DNA from: Sphaerisporangium krabiense
GTDB taxonomy: Bacteria; Actinomycetota; Actinomycetes; Streptosporangiales; Streptosporangiaceae
Length of the DNA stretch: 64,000 nt
Reading direction: 5' to 3'
Assembly (NCBI RefSeq): GCF_014200435.1
Contig: NZ_JACHBR010000001.1
Span: forward strand, 5,708,001 to 5,772,000
Part shown: in pieces, positions 17,836-26,590 of the stretch
Numbering within the stretch: the first letter of the stretch is position 1
Layout: each line of letters begins with the position of its first letter
The notes under the pieces: generated by a model
The model's input: the letters and a program-made list of their open reading frames with translations, nothing else
Databases searched by the model: none
What the model was told of the DNA's origin: nothing
Program-made: the position numbers and the translations under genes

Positions 17836-18470
17836 ACGCGACGCCGGACGCCACGGGCCGCCCCCCCGGCGGCCAGGGGCCCGCGCGTGCCCGGCGCCTG
17901 GCGTGGCTCGCCGTCGTCGCGGTCGTCGTCTACGCCCTGGACCTGATCAGCAAGACCATCGTGGTCGCCGAGCTGGAGGGCGAGGAGCCGCTGCGCCTGA
18001 TCGGCGATCTGCTGCAACTGCGCGTGATCCGCAACTCCGGGGCGGCGTTCAGCATCGGCGCCGGCACGGGCATGACGATCATCCTGACGGTCATCGCCGC
18101 GGGCGTGGTGGTCGCGATCCTGCGCACGGCCCGCCGGCTGCGCAGCCTCCCCTGGGCGATCACCCTCGGCCTGCTCCTCGGCGGCGCGCTCGGCAACCTG
18201 ACCGACCGCGTCTTCCGCTACCCCGCCCCCTTCCAGGGGCACGTCGTCGACTGGATCGAGACGTTCCCCGGCCACTTCCCGGTCTTCAACGTCGCCGACT
18301 CCGGGATCGTCTGCGGCGGCATCCTCGCCGTGCTGCTCGCCTGGCGCGGGCACCAGCTCGACGGCACCCGCGCCGGAGACGAGCCCGCGGCGTCCGCCGG
18401 GTCCGCCGGGCAGGAGGGCGGCAAGCCCTCGGAGCGGGCCTCGGAGCGGGACGGTGAGGCCGGTGCCTGA
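17832..18470 (+). CDS. lspA: Lipoprotein signal peptidase (signal peptidase II)
   Basis: This membrane aspartic protease removes signal peptides from lipid-modified prolipoproteins. Four transmembrane segments lie at about residues 24-44, 72-97, 108-126 and 155-175. The catalytic signatures are [22 protein letters not shown] (Asp) and VVDWIE...[11 protein letters not shown] (Asp). The N- and C-terminal tails are polar. The frame is open back to 17736, but no ATG has a good ribosome-binding site. The best-placed signal, GGGAGGAG (17819-17826), sits just before CTG 17832, which overlaps the upstream stop as CTGA. GTG 17808 is the main alternative. The catalytic domain is unaffected by this choice. 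Confidence 0.92.
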   Translation: MNATPDATGRPPGGQGPARARRLAWLAVVAVVVYALDLISKTIVVAELEGEEPLRLIGDLLQLRVIRNSGAAFSIGAGTGMTIILTVIAAGVVVAILRTARRLRSLPWAITLGLLLGGALGNLTDRVFRYPAPFQGHVVDWIETFPGHFPVFNVADSGIVCGGILAVLLAWRGHQLDGTRAGDEPAASAGSAGQEGGKPSERASERDGEAGA

Positions 18471-19392
18471 GCAGCGGAGTCTCCCGGTGCCCGACGGGCT
18501 GGAGGGCGAGCGCCTCGACGCCGCGCTGGCCCGCCTGTTCGGCTTCTCGCGCACCCGCGCCGCCGAGCTGATCTCCGCGGGCGACGTCCAGGTCGACGGC
18601 GCGCCCGCCGCCAAGTCCGACCGCGTGCACGCCGGCGCGTGGCTCGACGTCGTGATCCCGCCGCCGCCCACCGCGCCCGCGCCCGTGGCCGAGCCGGTGC
18701 CCGGCATGCGCGTCCTCTACGAGGACGACGACATCGTGGTGATCGACAAGCCGATCGGCGTGGCCGCGCACCCGACCGTCGGGTGGACCGGCCCGACCGT
18801 GCTCGGCGGCCTGCTCGGCGCGGGCCACAAGGTCGCCACCAGCGGCGCCGCCGAGCGCCAGGGCATCGTTCACCGCCTGGACGCCAACACGACCGGCGTC
18901 ATGGCGGTCGCCAAGAGCGAGGTCGCCTACTCGCGGCTGAAGCGGGCCTTCAAGGAGCGCACGGTCGACAAGCGCTACCACGCGCTGGTCCAGGGCCATC
19001 CGGACCCCCTGCGCGGCACCGTGGACGCCCCCATCGACCGCCACCCGGCCGGGGACGGCAGGTTCGCGGTCGTCGCGGGCGGCAAGCCGTCCGTCACCCA
19101 CTACGACACGATCGAGGCGTTCCGCGCCGCCTCGCTGCTGGACATCAAGCTGGAGACCGGGCGCACCCACCAGATCCGAGTGCACATGGCCGCCACCCGG
19201 CACCCCTGCGTGGGGGACCTCGCCTACGGAGCCGACCCGACGCTCGCGGCGCGGCTCGGGGTGACCCGCCAGTGGCTGCACGCCGTGTCGCTGGGCTTCG
19301 AGCATCCCGTCGGCGGCGAGTGGGTCTCGTTCACCAGCGACTACCCCGCCGACCTGGCCCGCGCGCTGGAGATCGCGCGCGAGGAGTCCTGA
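18454..19392 (+). CDS. rluD: RluD-family pseudouridine synthase
   Basis: The 312-residue enzyme converts specific uridines of 23S rRNA (helix 69 in RluD) to pseudouridine. An N-terminal S4 RNA-binding domain (about 14-75: [22 protein letters not shown]) precedes the RluA/RluD catalytic core. That core has [14 protein letters not shown], the catalytic motif [12 protein letters not shown] (Asp) and [17 protein letters not shown] 18454 overlaps the lspA end by 17 bases, so coupling is likely; GTG 18463 is a close alternative. The stop is one base from the convergent kinase gene. Confidence 0.94.
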   Translation: MRPVPEQRSLPVPDGLEGERLDAALARLFGFSRTRAAELISAGDVQVDGAPAAKSDRVHAGAWLDVVIPPPPTAPAPVAEPVPGMRVLYEDDDIVVIDKPIGVAAHPTVGWTGPTVLGGLLGAGHKVATSGAAERQGIVHRLDANTTGVMAVAKSEVAYSRLKRAFKERTVDKRYHALVQGHPDPLRGTVDAPIDRHPAGDGRFAVVAGGKPSVTHYDTIEAFRAASLLDIKLETGRTHQIRVHMAATRHPCVGDLAYGADPTLAARLGVTRQWLHAVSLGFEHPVGGEWVSFTSDYPADLARALEIAREES

Positions 19393-19393
19393 G

Positions 19394-20911
19394 TCACACC
19401 TTCGTGGCGGGGTCGCCCTGCAGGACGGCGTGACCGTCGGTCTGGACGCCGTCGGTCGTCGCGTCGTCGCCGTTGCGGGCGCCCGGGTCGTCCTGGGCGC
19501 CTCCGGGGTCGTCCTGGGAGGAGTCCGGGCCGTCCGCCGGGGGCACGGTGTTGTTCTCGCCTTCCCCGTCGTTCTTCTTGCCGCCGTTGGAGCCCGTCGG
19601 CTTGGGGGAAGGGCTCGGCCGATCCTTCTTGTCCGGCTTGTCGGTCTTATCGGGCTTGCCGGACTTCTGCTCGGTGGGCTGCGGGGTGGAGCGGCTCGGC
19701 TGCGAGGACGGCGGCTCGTACCGCCGCGGCGTGGTGCCGCCGCCGGAGGAGCGCCTGGTCACCGGCTCGGCCGTGGAGGGCTCCGCGGTGGGCGTCACCG
19801 ACACCGTCACCCGCACCGTGGGGGACACCGTGGGGGTCTGGGCGGTGTGCTGCGTGCGGGCCAGCACCCACGCCAGCCCGCCCGCGACCAGGCCCACCGA
19901 CAGGATGAGCGAGGTCAGGCCCGCGACCGCCATGCCACGCCCTCCTGCGGGCCGCCGCGGCGGCACGGGGGAGGGCTGCGGGGCGGCGACGGGCGCGGCG
20001 ACGGGGACGGGACCGCTGTTCTCCGGACGCCGGGGGGCCGGGACCGGCACGGCGGCGGGCGCGGTGGGCTCGGGCTGGAGGCCCTCGGCCACCATGCGCA
20101 GGCTCCGCTCGGCCTCCGCCGCCGTGAGCCTCTGCGCCGGGTCCTTGCGCAGCAGCCCGGCGAGGACCGGGGCCAGCGCGCCGGCCCGGCGCATCGGCGC
20201 GGGCGGATCGTGCATGACCGCGCCCAGCGTGGCCAAGGGGTTGCCGCGCTGGAAGGGCGAGCGGCCCTCCACCGCCACGTAGAGGGTGACGCCCAGCGAC
20301 CACAGGTCGGAGGCCCGCGTCGCCTGCCCGCCCTCCGCGCGCTCCGGCGCCATGAACGCCGGCGTGCCGATGAGCGTGCCGGTCCGCGTCACCGGGGAGT
20401 CGTCGTCGAGCATCGCGATGCCGAAGTCCGTGAGCACCGCGCGGCCGTCCCGCTTGTCCAGCAGGACGTTGTCGGGCTTGACGTCACGGTGCAGCACCCC
20501 GGCCTTGTGGGCGGCGCGCAGCGCGCCGAGCAGCTCCAGGCCGATGCGGGCGACGCGGTCCGGCGGCAGCGGGCCCTGGTCGCGGACCACCGCGCCCAGG
20601 GTGTCCGAGGGCACGAACTGCATGACGATCCACGGGTGACCGTTCTCCTCGAAGACGTCGTACACGGTGGCGACGCCCGCGTGGCTCACCCGGCCCGCCG
20701 CGCGGGCCTCCCTGAAGGTGCGCGCGGTGAAGATCTCGCGCTCGGGGCCGGTGAGCTCCGGCGGCGCGATCAGTTCCTTGACGGCGATCTGGCGGCCGAG
20801 GATCTCGTCTCGGGCCAGCCAGACGGTGCCCATACCGCCGCGGCCGATGTGCTCCAGCAGACGGTACCTGCCTGCCACGACTCTGTCTGTGACCTGGGAG
20901 GATTCCGGCAT
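19394..20911 (-). CDS. Transmembrane Ser/Thr protein kinase 1
   Basis: The 505-residue Hanks-type kinase has a kinase domain (about 15-275) with IGRGGMGTVW (P-loop), AVKE (Lys about 45), HRDVKPDNV (Asp about 143), TDFGIA and GTPAFMAPE; all catalytic residues are present. A Pro/Ala linker follows, then one TM helix (AGLTSLILSVGLVAGGLAWV) and a long Ser/Thr/Pro, Lys/Asp-rich extracytoplasmic tail with no PASTA domain. The start is uncertain: ATG 20911 lacks a clear ribosome-binding site, and ATG 20944 and TTG 20989 are in frame. It is the last of three tandem kinase genes. Confidence 0.9.
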   Translation of the reverse strand: MPESSQVTDRVVAGRYRLLEHIGRGGMGTVWLARDEILGRQIAVKELIAPPELTGPEREIFTARTFREARAAGRVSHAGVATVYDVFEENGHPWIVMQFVPSDTLGAVVRDQGPLPPDRVARIGLELLGALRAAHKAGVLHRDVKPDNVLLDKRDGRAVLTDFGIAMLDDDSPVTRTGTLIGTPAFMAPERAEGGQATRASDLWSLGVTLYVAVEGRSPFQRGNPLATLGAVMHDPPAPMRRAGALAPVLAGLLRKDPAQRLTAAEAERSLRMVAEGLQPEPTAPAAVPVPAPRRPENSGPVPVAAPVAAPQPSPVPPRRPAGGRGMAVAGLTSLILSVGLVAGGLAWVLARTQHTAQTPTVSPTVRVTVSVTPTAEPSTAEPVTRRSSGGGTTPRRYEPPSSQPSRSTPQPTEQKSGKPDKTDKPDKKDRPSPSPKPTGSNGGKKNDGEGENNTVPPADGPDSSQDDPGGAQDDPGARNGDDATTDGVQTDGHAVLQGDPATKV

Positions 20912-20954
20912 ACAGGCCGAGCTACCCGAAATGCCAAGGGGCATGCCCGCAAAA

Positions 20955-22664
20955 TCAGGATGGTCGGAAACTAGTCGCAAACGTGTCAAAATAGGCAGAC
21001 TCTGCTGCCCATCGCTTCTCGGCCGTGTGCAGGTAGACCGCGACCTGGCGGCCGTCGGCGTCGTAGAAGGCGCGGTCCTGGACGTGCGCCACGCCCGAGT
21101 CCATCCGCCAGGTGAACTCCCAGTCGGCCGCCTCCCGGCCCTTCATGGTGAGCGCGCGCAGCGCCAGCAGCCGGTAGCCGGGCAGCCTCTGCCGGCCCAG
21201 GGCCTGCCGTTCGACCGTCCGCAGCGCCGTCAGCGGGTCGTCCTCCCCCCAGGGGGTCAGATCGACCAGGAGGTAGCTCTGCGAGCCCTTCGGGCGGAAC
21301 CAGACGCGGGTCGGCTCGCGGTCCACCGGACGCCAGCCCTTGGGCAGCGCGATGCGGAACCCCAGCGGGTCGGCATGGGTGCGCCAGCCGTCCGGCAGAC
21401 CGGTCGCCGCGGGCGACGGCACCAGGGGGGTGGGCGGGTCCGTGGGCGACGGGCTAGCGGAGGCCGTCGGCGACGGTTCCCCCGTCGTCGGGGAGGGCAG
21501 TAAGGCCGAGGCGGTCCCGCGGTCGTCCTCGGAGACCGTGACGGTCACCCGCCCGTCGGTCAGCACGCCGTAGCCGAACCACCCGGCCGCGCCGAGGGCG
21601 ACCAGCAGCGGCACGCCCACCAGCACCAGCACTCCCGGCCGCACCCGCCTGCGCCTGGGCGAACCGGCGCCGGACCCGTGGGGGCCGTACGCGCCGTGCG
21701 GGCCATAGGGGCCGTGGGAACCCTGCGGACCGTAGGGCCCCTGGGGTCCGGCCGGACCGTGCGGGCCGGGCGCCGCCCACGGGATCACGGGCTCCGAGGT
21801 CGCCGCGGGCCGCCGCGACCCCTCGGCCGGGCCCGTCGCGGCGGGATCGCCCGCGGCCACCCCGCCCAGCGCCTCGGCGGCCCAGGCGGCGGGCGCGCGC
21901 AGGGCGGGGTCCTTGCGCAGCAGGCCCTCCAGCACCGGGGCCAGCGGCCCGGCGCGCCGCGGCGGGTCGGGCTCGTCGTTCAGCACCGCCGCCATCGTCG
22001 GCACGGGCGCGCCCCGGTCGAACGGCGGACGGCCCTCCACCGCCGCGTACAGCGTCGCCCCGAGGGACCACAGGTCGGACTCCGGGACCGCGGGCAGGCC
22101 CCGCAGCCGCTCCGGCGGCAGGAACGCCGGCGTGCCCGACAGGCTCCCGGTCGTGGTCAGCGCCGTCTCCTGCGGCATCGTGGCGATGCCGAAATCGGTC
22201 AGCACGACCCGGCCCGCCTCGGTGATCAGCACGTTCTCCGGCTTGACGTCGCGGTGCAGCACCCCGGCGGCGTGCGCGGCCCGCAGCGCGCCGAGCACCT
22301 GGGCGCCGATCTCGGCCACCCGGCGCGGGGGCAGCGCCCCGTCCTCGCGCAGCACCTGGCCGAGCGAGCGCGACCGCACGAGCTGCATGACGATCCAGGG
22401 ACGGCCGTCCTCCTCGATGACGTCGTGCACCACGATCACCGACGGGTGGTCCAGCCGCCCGGCCGCCCGCGCCTCGCGGACGGTCCGCAGGTTGAAGGCC
22501 GCGCGGTCCTGCTCGCTCGTCGCGTGGTGCAGGACCTCCTTCACCGCGACGGTGCGGTCCAGCAGTTCGTCGTGGGCGCGCCAGACCACGCCCATGCCGC
22601 CGCGGCCGATCTGCTCCAGCAGGCGGTACCTGCCGGCGATCCGGCGCTGCGTCTCCGCCGTCAC
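20955..22664 (-). CDS. Transmembrane Ser/Thr protein kinase 2 with shared extracellular domain
   Basis: The 569-residue kinase has an intact catalytic domain (about 10-265: IGRGGMGVVWRAHDELLDR, AVKE with Lys about 42, HRDVKPENV, TDFGIATM). A Gly-Pro-rich stretch with GPxGPx repeats (about 300-335) precedes one TM helix (VLVLVGVPLLVALGAAGWFGY). The extracytoplasmic domain (about 420-569) includes LPDGWRTHADPLGFRIALPKGW and AADWEF. That domain is clearly related to the one in kinase 3 but lacks PASTA repeats. GTG 22664 has GGGAGGGG upstream, which decides the start. Confidence 0.92.
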   Translation of the reverse strand: MTAETQRRIAGRYRLLEQIGRGGMGVVWRAHDELLDRTVAVKEVLHHATSEQDRAAFNLRTVREARAAGRLDHPSVIVVHDVIEEDGRPWIVMQLVRSRSLGQVLREDGALPPRRVAEIGAQVLGALRAAHAAGVLHRDVKPENVLITEAGRVVLTDFGIATMPQETALTTTGSLSGTPAFLPPERLRGLPAVPESDLWSLGATLYAAVEGRPPFDRGAPVPTMAAVLNDEPDPPRRAGPLAPVLEGLLRKDPALRAPAAWAAEALGGVAAGDPAATGPAEGSRRPAATSEPVIPWAAPGPHGPAGPQGPYGPQGSHGPYGPHGAYGPHGSGAGSPRRRRVRPGVLVLVGVPLLVALGAAGWFGYGVLTDGRVTVTVSEDDRGTASALLPSPTTGEPSPTASASPSPTDPPTPLVPSPAATGLPDGWRTHADPLGFRIALPKGWRPVDREPTRVWFRPKGSQSYLLVDLTPWGEDDPLTALRTVERQALGRQRLPGYRLLALRALTMKGREAADWEFTWRMDSGVAHVQDRAFYDADGRQVAVYLHTAEKRWAAESAYFDTFATSFRPS

Positions 22665-22802
22665 CGCACCCCTCCCGTCGCCCGGCACTGATCGTCCCAT
22701 ATCCCGACACCGCCGGGCACGGGACCGGCGCCCGCGACCCGACGGAGTCGAGGCGGAGTCGGCGCGGTCTGAGACCCCGCGGGCCGCCCGGCGGCGTGCC
22801 CG

Positions 22803-25208
22803 CTACTTGCCGGGCTTGAAGGTCGCGGCGAGCTTCTCGAAGAGCTTCTTCCTCTTCTTCCAGTCCTTGTCCTGGGTCTTGTAGAGCAGCGCGTAGCCGT
22901 TGTTCTTGTCGGTGACGAAGCCGCGGTCGATCACGCGCGACCGGAACCGGCTGTCGCCGAAGGTGAACTCCCAGTCGGCCGCCGTCTTCCAGAAGCCCTT
23001 GACCTCCCGGATCGCGATCAGCCTGTAGCCCGGGAAGTTGCCGCTCATGCCCGGCACGTCCCGCCGCCAGGTCTTCAGCGCGTCGGACTCGGGGTTGGAG
23101 GTGTGGTGCACCTCCAGGTAGGTGTGCGCGTCCCCGCGGAAGCGGATCTCGCCGTTGCCGCTGCCGTCCACGCGCCAGCCCTTCGGCAGCGCGAGGGAGA
23201 ACCCGCCGTGCTTGTGCTTGCGCCAGCCCTCCGGGACGTCCCCCGGGCCGATCTCGTCCGGCTTCGGGGTGGACGACGGCTTGGGCTTCTCGCTCGGCGA
23301 CGCCGACGGGGACGGCGGCGGCGAGGAGGAGGCCTGCGTGGGCGAGGCGCCCGCAGAGGACGTCGTGACCGGGGGGGTGGCGTTCTTGCCGGACTCCGAC
23401 GGGTCGGGGCTCTCGGACGCCTCGCGCAGGCCGAGCCACAGGGCGACGCCCGCGACGATCAGCACGACCGGGAGGGTGACCAGGACGATGCGCGCCACCG
23501 GGAGCGGACGCCTCGGCGGGCCGTCGTCCCCGTCCTGCCGGGCGGGGGCGCTCTGCCAGAGACCCGAGAACGCCGACGACTCCCCGGACCGCACGGCCGT
23601 GGCCGGTCCCTGGGCGTCCTCGGCCGCGGGCCTGTCGGTGCCCGTGTCCCCGTACGGACGCCTGCGCGTGTCGGGACGGGTCTCGCCCACGGACCGTCCG
23701 CCGGGCCGGGGCACGCGCGTCGGCCGCAGGGCCTCCCGCGACTCCGCGCCGTACGGGGCCGGGTCCCCGCCCTGGCCGGGGACCTCGGGCGTGACCGGCT
23801 GAACGGGAGCGGCGACCGCCCCGGTGACCGGCGCGGAACCCGGGGAGGGCCGGGCCTCCTCGAAGGACGGCGCGGCGTCCTCGGGCGCGGCCGGCGCGGC
23901 GTCCTCGGAGGCGGCGTCGGCCTGGGGAGCGGCCCCCGCGGCCAGGCCCGCAGCGGCCTTGGCGGGCCTCGCCGGTTCGGCGGACGGCTTGGACGGGGCG
24001 GGGCGCGGGGCCTGCTCGGAGCCGGCGGACGGCGCATCGCCGTCACCCGCGCCGCGGACGCCCTTTCCGCCCGCCGCGTCCGCCTTCGAGGAGGCCGGGG
24101 GAGCCTCGGCGGGCGCCTGTGCGGCATTGGGGGCGGCCTCGGCGGGGGCGGCCTTCCCGGACCGGCCGGGCGCCTGACGGAGCGCGCGCATGCGGTCCAG
24201 CCCCCCCGCGTCCTGCTCGCCGGCGGGCGCGGCGTCGTCCCCCGCGCCCTCCTGCGGGGGGAGCGGCGGCGGAGGGACGTCCTGCCGGGGACGCCGGCGC
24301 GGCGGGCTGGTCTCGGGCACGGGCCGCGGCGTGGCGGGCATCGTCCGCATGCTCGACGTCGGCGCGGCGGAACGGTCCTCGGCGATGGCGCGCAGCAGGC
24401 GCTCGGCCTGGTCGGCCGTGAGGCGGCGCTCGGGGTTCTTCTCCAGCAGCCCGAGCAGCACGGGGCCGAGCCGTCCGGCGCGCGGCGCGGGCTCGGGCTC
24501 GTCGGTCAGCACGGCGTGCATGGTCGCCATCGCCATGCCCTTGTCGTGGGGCGGGCGGCCCTCGACGGCGGCGTACAGCGTGGCGCCGAGCGACCACAGG
24601 TCCGACTCGCGCTGGGCCGGGTACCCGCGCAGGCGCTCGGGCGCGATGAAGGCGGGCGTGCCGACGAGCCCGGTGCGGGTCATCGTCGTGTCGGTCTCCA
24701 TGCGGGCGATGCCGAAGTCGGTCAGCACCACGCGGCCGTCATCGGTGAGCAGGACGTTCTCGGGCTTGACGTCGCGGTGCAGCACCCCGGCGGCGTGCGC
24801 GGTGCGCAGGGCCTCCATGACCTGCAGCCCGATCTCGGCCACCATGCGGACCGGCAGCGGCCCGTCCTCGCGCAGCACCTGGCCGAGCGAGCGGCTCTCG
24901 ATGAGCTGCATGACGATCCAGGGACGGCCGCCCTCCTCGATGACGTCGTGCACCACGACGACGTTCGGATGGCTGAGGCGGCCGGCGGCGCGGGCCTCGC
25001 GCAAGGTGCGGCGGTTGAGCTCGGCCACCTCGTCGTCGTCCGGGTCTCCGGGGTAGCGGACCTCCTTCACCGCCACGGCCCGGTCCAGAAGTTCGTCGTG
25101 GGCGCGCCAGACCACGCCCATGCCGCCACGGCCGATCGGCTCCTCAAGCTGGTAGCGTCCGGCCACGCGGCGTCCCTGGCGCCGCCCACCCGGCCGTGCT
25201 TCCGACAT
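22803..25208 (-). CDS. Transmembrane Ser/Thr protein kinase 3 with shared extracellular domain
   Basis: The 801-residue kinase is the largest and first of the trio. Its kinase domain (about 13-275) has IGRGGMGVVWRAHDELLDR, AVKE (Lys about 48), HRDVKPENV, TDFGIARM and GTPAFIAPE. A 280-residue Pro/Ala/Glu-rich disordered linker, a TM helix (VLVTLPVVLIVAGVALWLGL) and a C-terminal extracytoplasmic domain (about 660-801) follow. That domain has VPEGWRKHKHGGFSLALPKGW and TAADWEF and is paralogous to the kinase 2 domain. The start is ATG 25208; the adjacent GTG 25211 is equally possible. The signal sensed is unknown. Confidence 0.92.
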   Translation of the reverse strand: MSEARPGGRRQGRRVAGRYQLEEPIGRGGMGVVWRAHDELLDRAVAVKEVRYPGDPDDDEVAELNRRTLREARAAGRLSHPNVVVVHDVIEEGGRPWIVMQLIESRSLGQVLREDGPLPVRMVAEIGLQVMEALRTAHAAGVLHRDVKPENVLLTDDGRVVLTDFGIARMETDTTMTRTGLVGTPAFIAPERLRGYPAQRESDLWSLGATLYAAVEGRPPHDKGMAMATMHAVLTDEPEPAPRAGRLGPVLLGLLEKNPERRLTADQAERLLRAIAEDRSAAPTSSMRTMPATPRPVPETSPPRRRPRQDVPPPPLPPQEGAGDDAAPAGEQDAGGLDRMRALRQAPGRSGKAAPAEAAPNAAQAPAEAPPASSKADAAGGKGVRGAGDGDAPSAGSEQAPRPAPSKPSAEPARPAKAAAGLAAGAAPQADAASEDAAPAAPEDAAPSFEEARPSPGSAPVTGAVAAPVQPVTPEVPGQGGDPAPYGAESREALRPTRVPRPGGRSVGETRPDTRRRPYGDTGTDRPAAEDAQGPATAVRSGESSAFSGLWQSAPARQDGDDGPPRRPLPVARIVLVTLPVVLIVAGVALWLGLREASESPDPSESGKNATPPVTTSSAGASPTQASSSPPPSPSASPSEKPKPSSTPKPDEIGPGDVPEGWRKHKHGGFSLALPKGWRVDGSGNGEIRFRGDAHTYLEVHHTSNPESDALKTWRRDVPGMSGNFPGYRLIAIREVKGFWKTAADWEFTFGDSRFRSRVIDRGFVTDKNNGYALLYKTQDKDWKKRKKLFEKLAATFKPGK

Positions 25209-25523
25209 CACCCGCCGCTACCCCCTTTCAGGCGAGTGAATCGTCCCATAGCGGTGCGCACGTGCAAACGCGGCTCCGGCGGAAGAGTCCGATATGTGAG
25301 AAAGAGTGTCCACCTGGTGGCCAGGTCCTGATAACCTCGGAGCCGTGACTAGCTGTTTCATGTTTACCAGGCCGGTTCCGGGAGGGGCCGGTCGCCGAGG
25401 CATGATCTAGCGACCATTTCCGGAGCCGGCACAGGCGGAGACGATGGCGTCTCTGCCTTTCGTCATTTCAGACCCCGCCGGCTCGCGGTCAGCGCGCGGC
25501 CGGCGCCCAGCGAGGGAGCCGAC
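25209..25523. promoter_or_regulatory. Divergent intergenic region between kinase 3 and the chorismate mutase gene
   Basis: These 315 bases lie between divergent starts and must hold both promoters. I see no tRNA, repeat or conserved ORF. The segment at about 25280-25370 is lower in GC than its surroundings. The only clear plus-strand signal is GAGGGAG just before ATG 25524. Confidence 0.35.
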
Positions 25524-26501
25524 ATGTCATCGACCGGGCAGCCGGGCAGGCGCGTGGTACGCATCGGAAGCCTCACCGTGGGGGACGGCCCCGCGGTGGT
25601 GCTCGGAGGAGCGCAGGGGACGGGCCCCGGCCCCGACGGCCTGCGGCTGAGCCTCGCGCGCGTCACCCCGGGCGACCGTCCCGCCGTGCTGGCCAAGGCC
25701 CGCGCCTCGTGGGAGGGCCCGCTGCTCGCCGAGCCCGCGGAGCCGGGCGACCTGGCCGCCGTGGCCGAGCACGCCGACGCCGTGGTGGTCGGGACGGAAT
25801 GGACCGAGGACGCCGCGCGGCTGCGGGCCGCCGCGGGCCTGGGCCTTCCCATGATCGTGCGCCGTGCCCCGGGGGCCTCCCTGGCGGCGTGGCTGGAGGT
25901 CGCCGGCCGCTGCGCCGGGGCGCCCGGCGTGGTGCTGTGCGAGGACACCGGCCAGGGGGTGGACCTGGGGCTCGCGCGGGCGGCGCGCGAGCGCGGCGGC
26001 CTGCCGGTCCTGGCGTCGGCCGGGGACGGCGCGGGGCTCGCCGCCGCGGCGGTCGCGGCCGGGGCGGACGGGCTCTGGCTGGCCGAGGACGCTCCCGCCG
26101 GCCAGGTCGCGGCGGCCCGCGAGGCCGTCACCGTGGTCGGCGCGCTCCTGCGGGACGAGCGTCCCGCCACCGTCGCGGCGGCCCGGGACGCGATCGACAG
26201 GACGGACGCGGCGCTGGCGGTGCTCCTCGAGCGGCGGGCCGCGCTGGCGGGCGTCGTCCAGCGCCTCAAGCCGGTGGGAGGGTTCGCCGGTCGCGACCCC
26301 GAGCGGGAGCGCCGGATCGTCGCCGCGATGGCCCGGCGCGCGCCGCGCCTGGGCGAGCGGCGGCTCGCGCCGATCATGAAAGCGGTGATCGAAAGCGGCC
26401 TCCACCTCGCCGAAGAGCTCAAGGAGACGCCAGGGGACAATGACGGGGAGCACGCGCCCGGCCCGGGGGCGGCGGCCGCGGGACGCCGGCATCACGATTG
26501 A
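25524..26501 (+). CDS. Chorismate mutase fused to a degenerate DAHP-synthase-like domain
   Basis: This 325-residue two-part protein has residues 1-210 that read as a TIM-barrel-like domain with the opening IGSLTVGDGPAVVLGGAQG. That matches the start of AroG/AroA(G)-type DAHP synthases, but the catalytic GPCSxE strand is replaced by GGAQGTG and the expected Lys/His/Glu metal and PEP residues are not evident. Residues about 217-295 form an AroQ-type chorismate mutase helix set: ARDAIDRTDAALAVLLERRAAL, VVQRLK and RDPERERRIV. The catalytic Arg/Lys positions look kept. The barrel may be regulatory or structural (inference). ATG 25524 has GAGGGAG upstream. Confidence 0.7.
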   Translation: MSSTGQPGRRVVRIGSLTVGDGPAVVLGGAQGTGPGPDGLRLSLARVTPGDRPAVLAKARASWEGPLLAEPAEPGDLAAVAEHADAVVVGTEWTEDAARLRAAAGLGLPMIVRRAPGASLAAWLEVAGRCAGAPGVVLCEDTGQGVDLGLARAARERGGLPVLASAGDGAGLAAAAVAAGADGLWLAEDAPAGQVAAAREAVTVVGALLRDERPATVAAARDAIDRTDAALAVLLERRAALAGVVQRLKPVGGFAGRDPERERRIVAAMARRAPRLGERRLAPIMKAVIESGLHLAEELKETPGDNDGEHAPGPGAAAAGRRHHD

Positions 26502-26590
26502 GACTGCTGCGGCCCGTGTGCTCCGGGAGACCGCCGCGACGGCGTAGGCTCTGATCCGCCGCACCGGATCGAGGGGAGAGGGACGGCCGC

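Noticed and set aside
20984..20989. TTGACA on the minus strand, considered as a -35 box for kinase 1
   Set aside because: No -10 element at 16-18 bases; TTG here is also only a weak alternative start codon.
25330..25440. GC-rich foldable segment considered as a tRNA
   Set aside because: No T-loop GGTTCxA, no acceptor stem pairing and no anticodon arm could be built.
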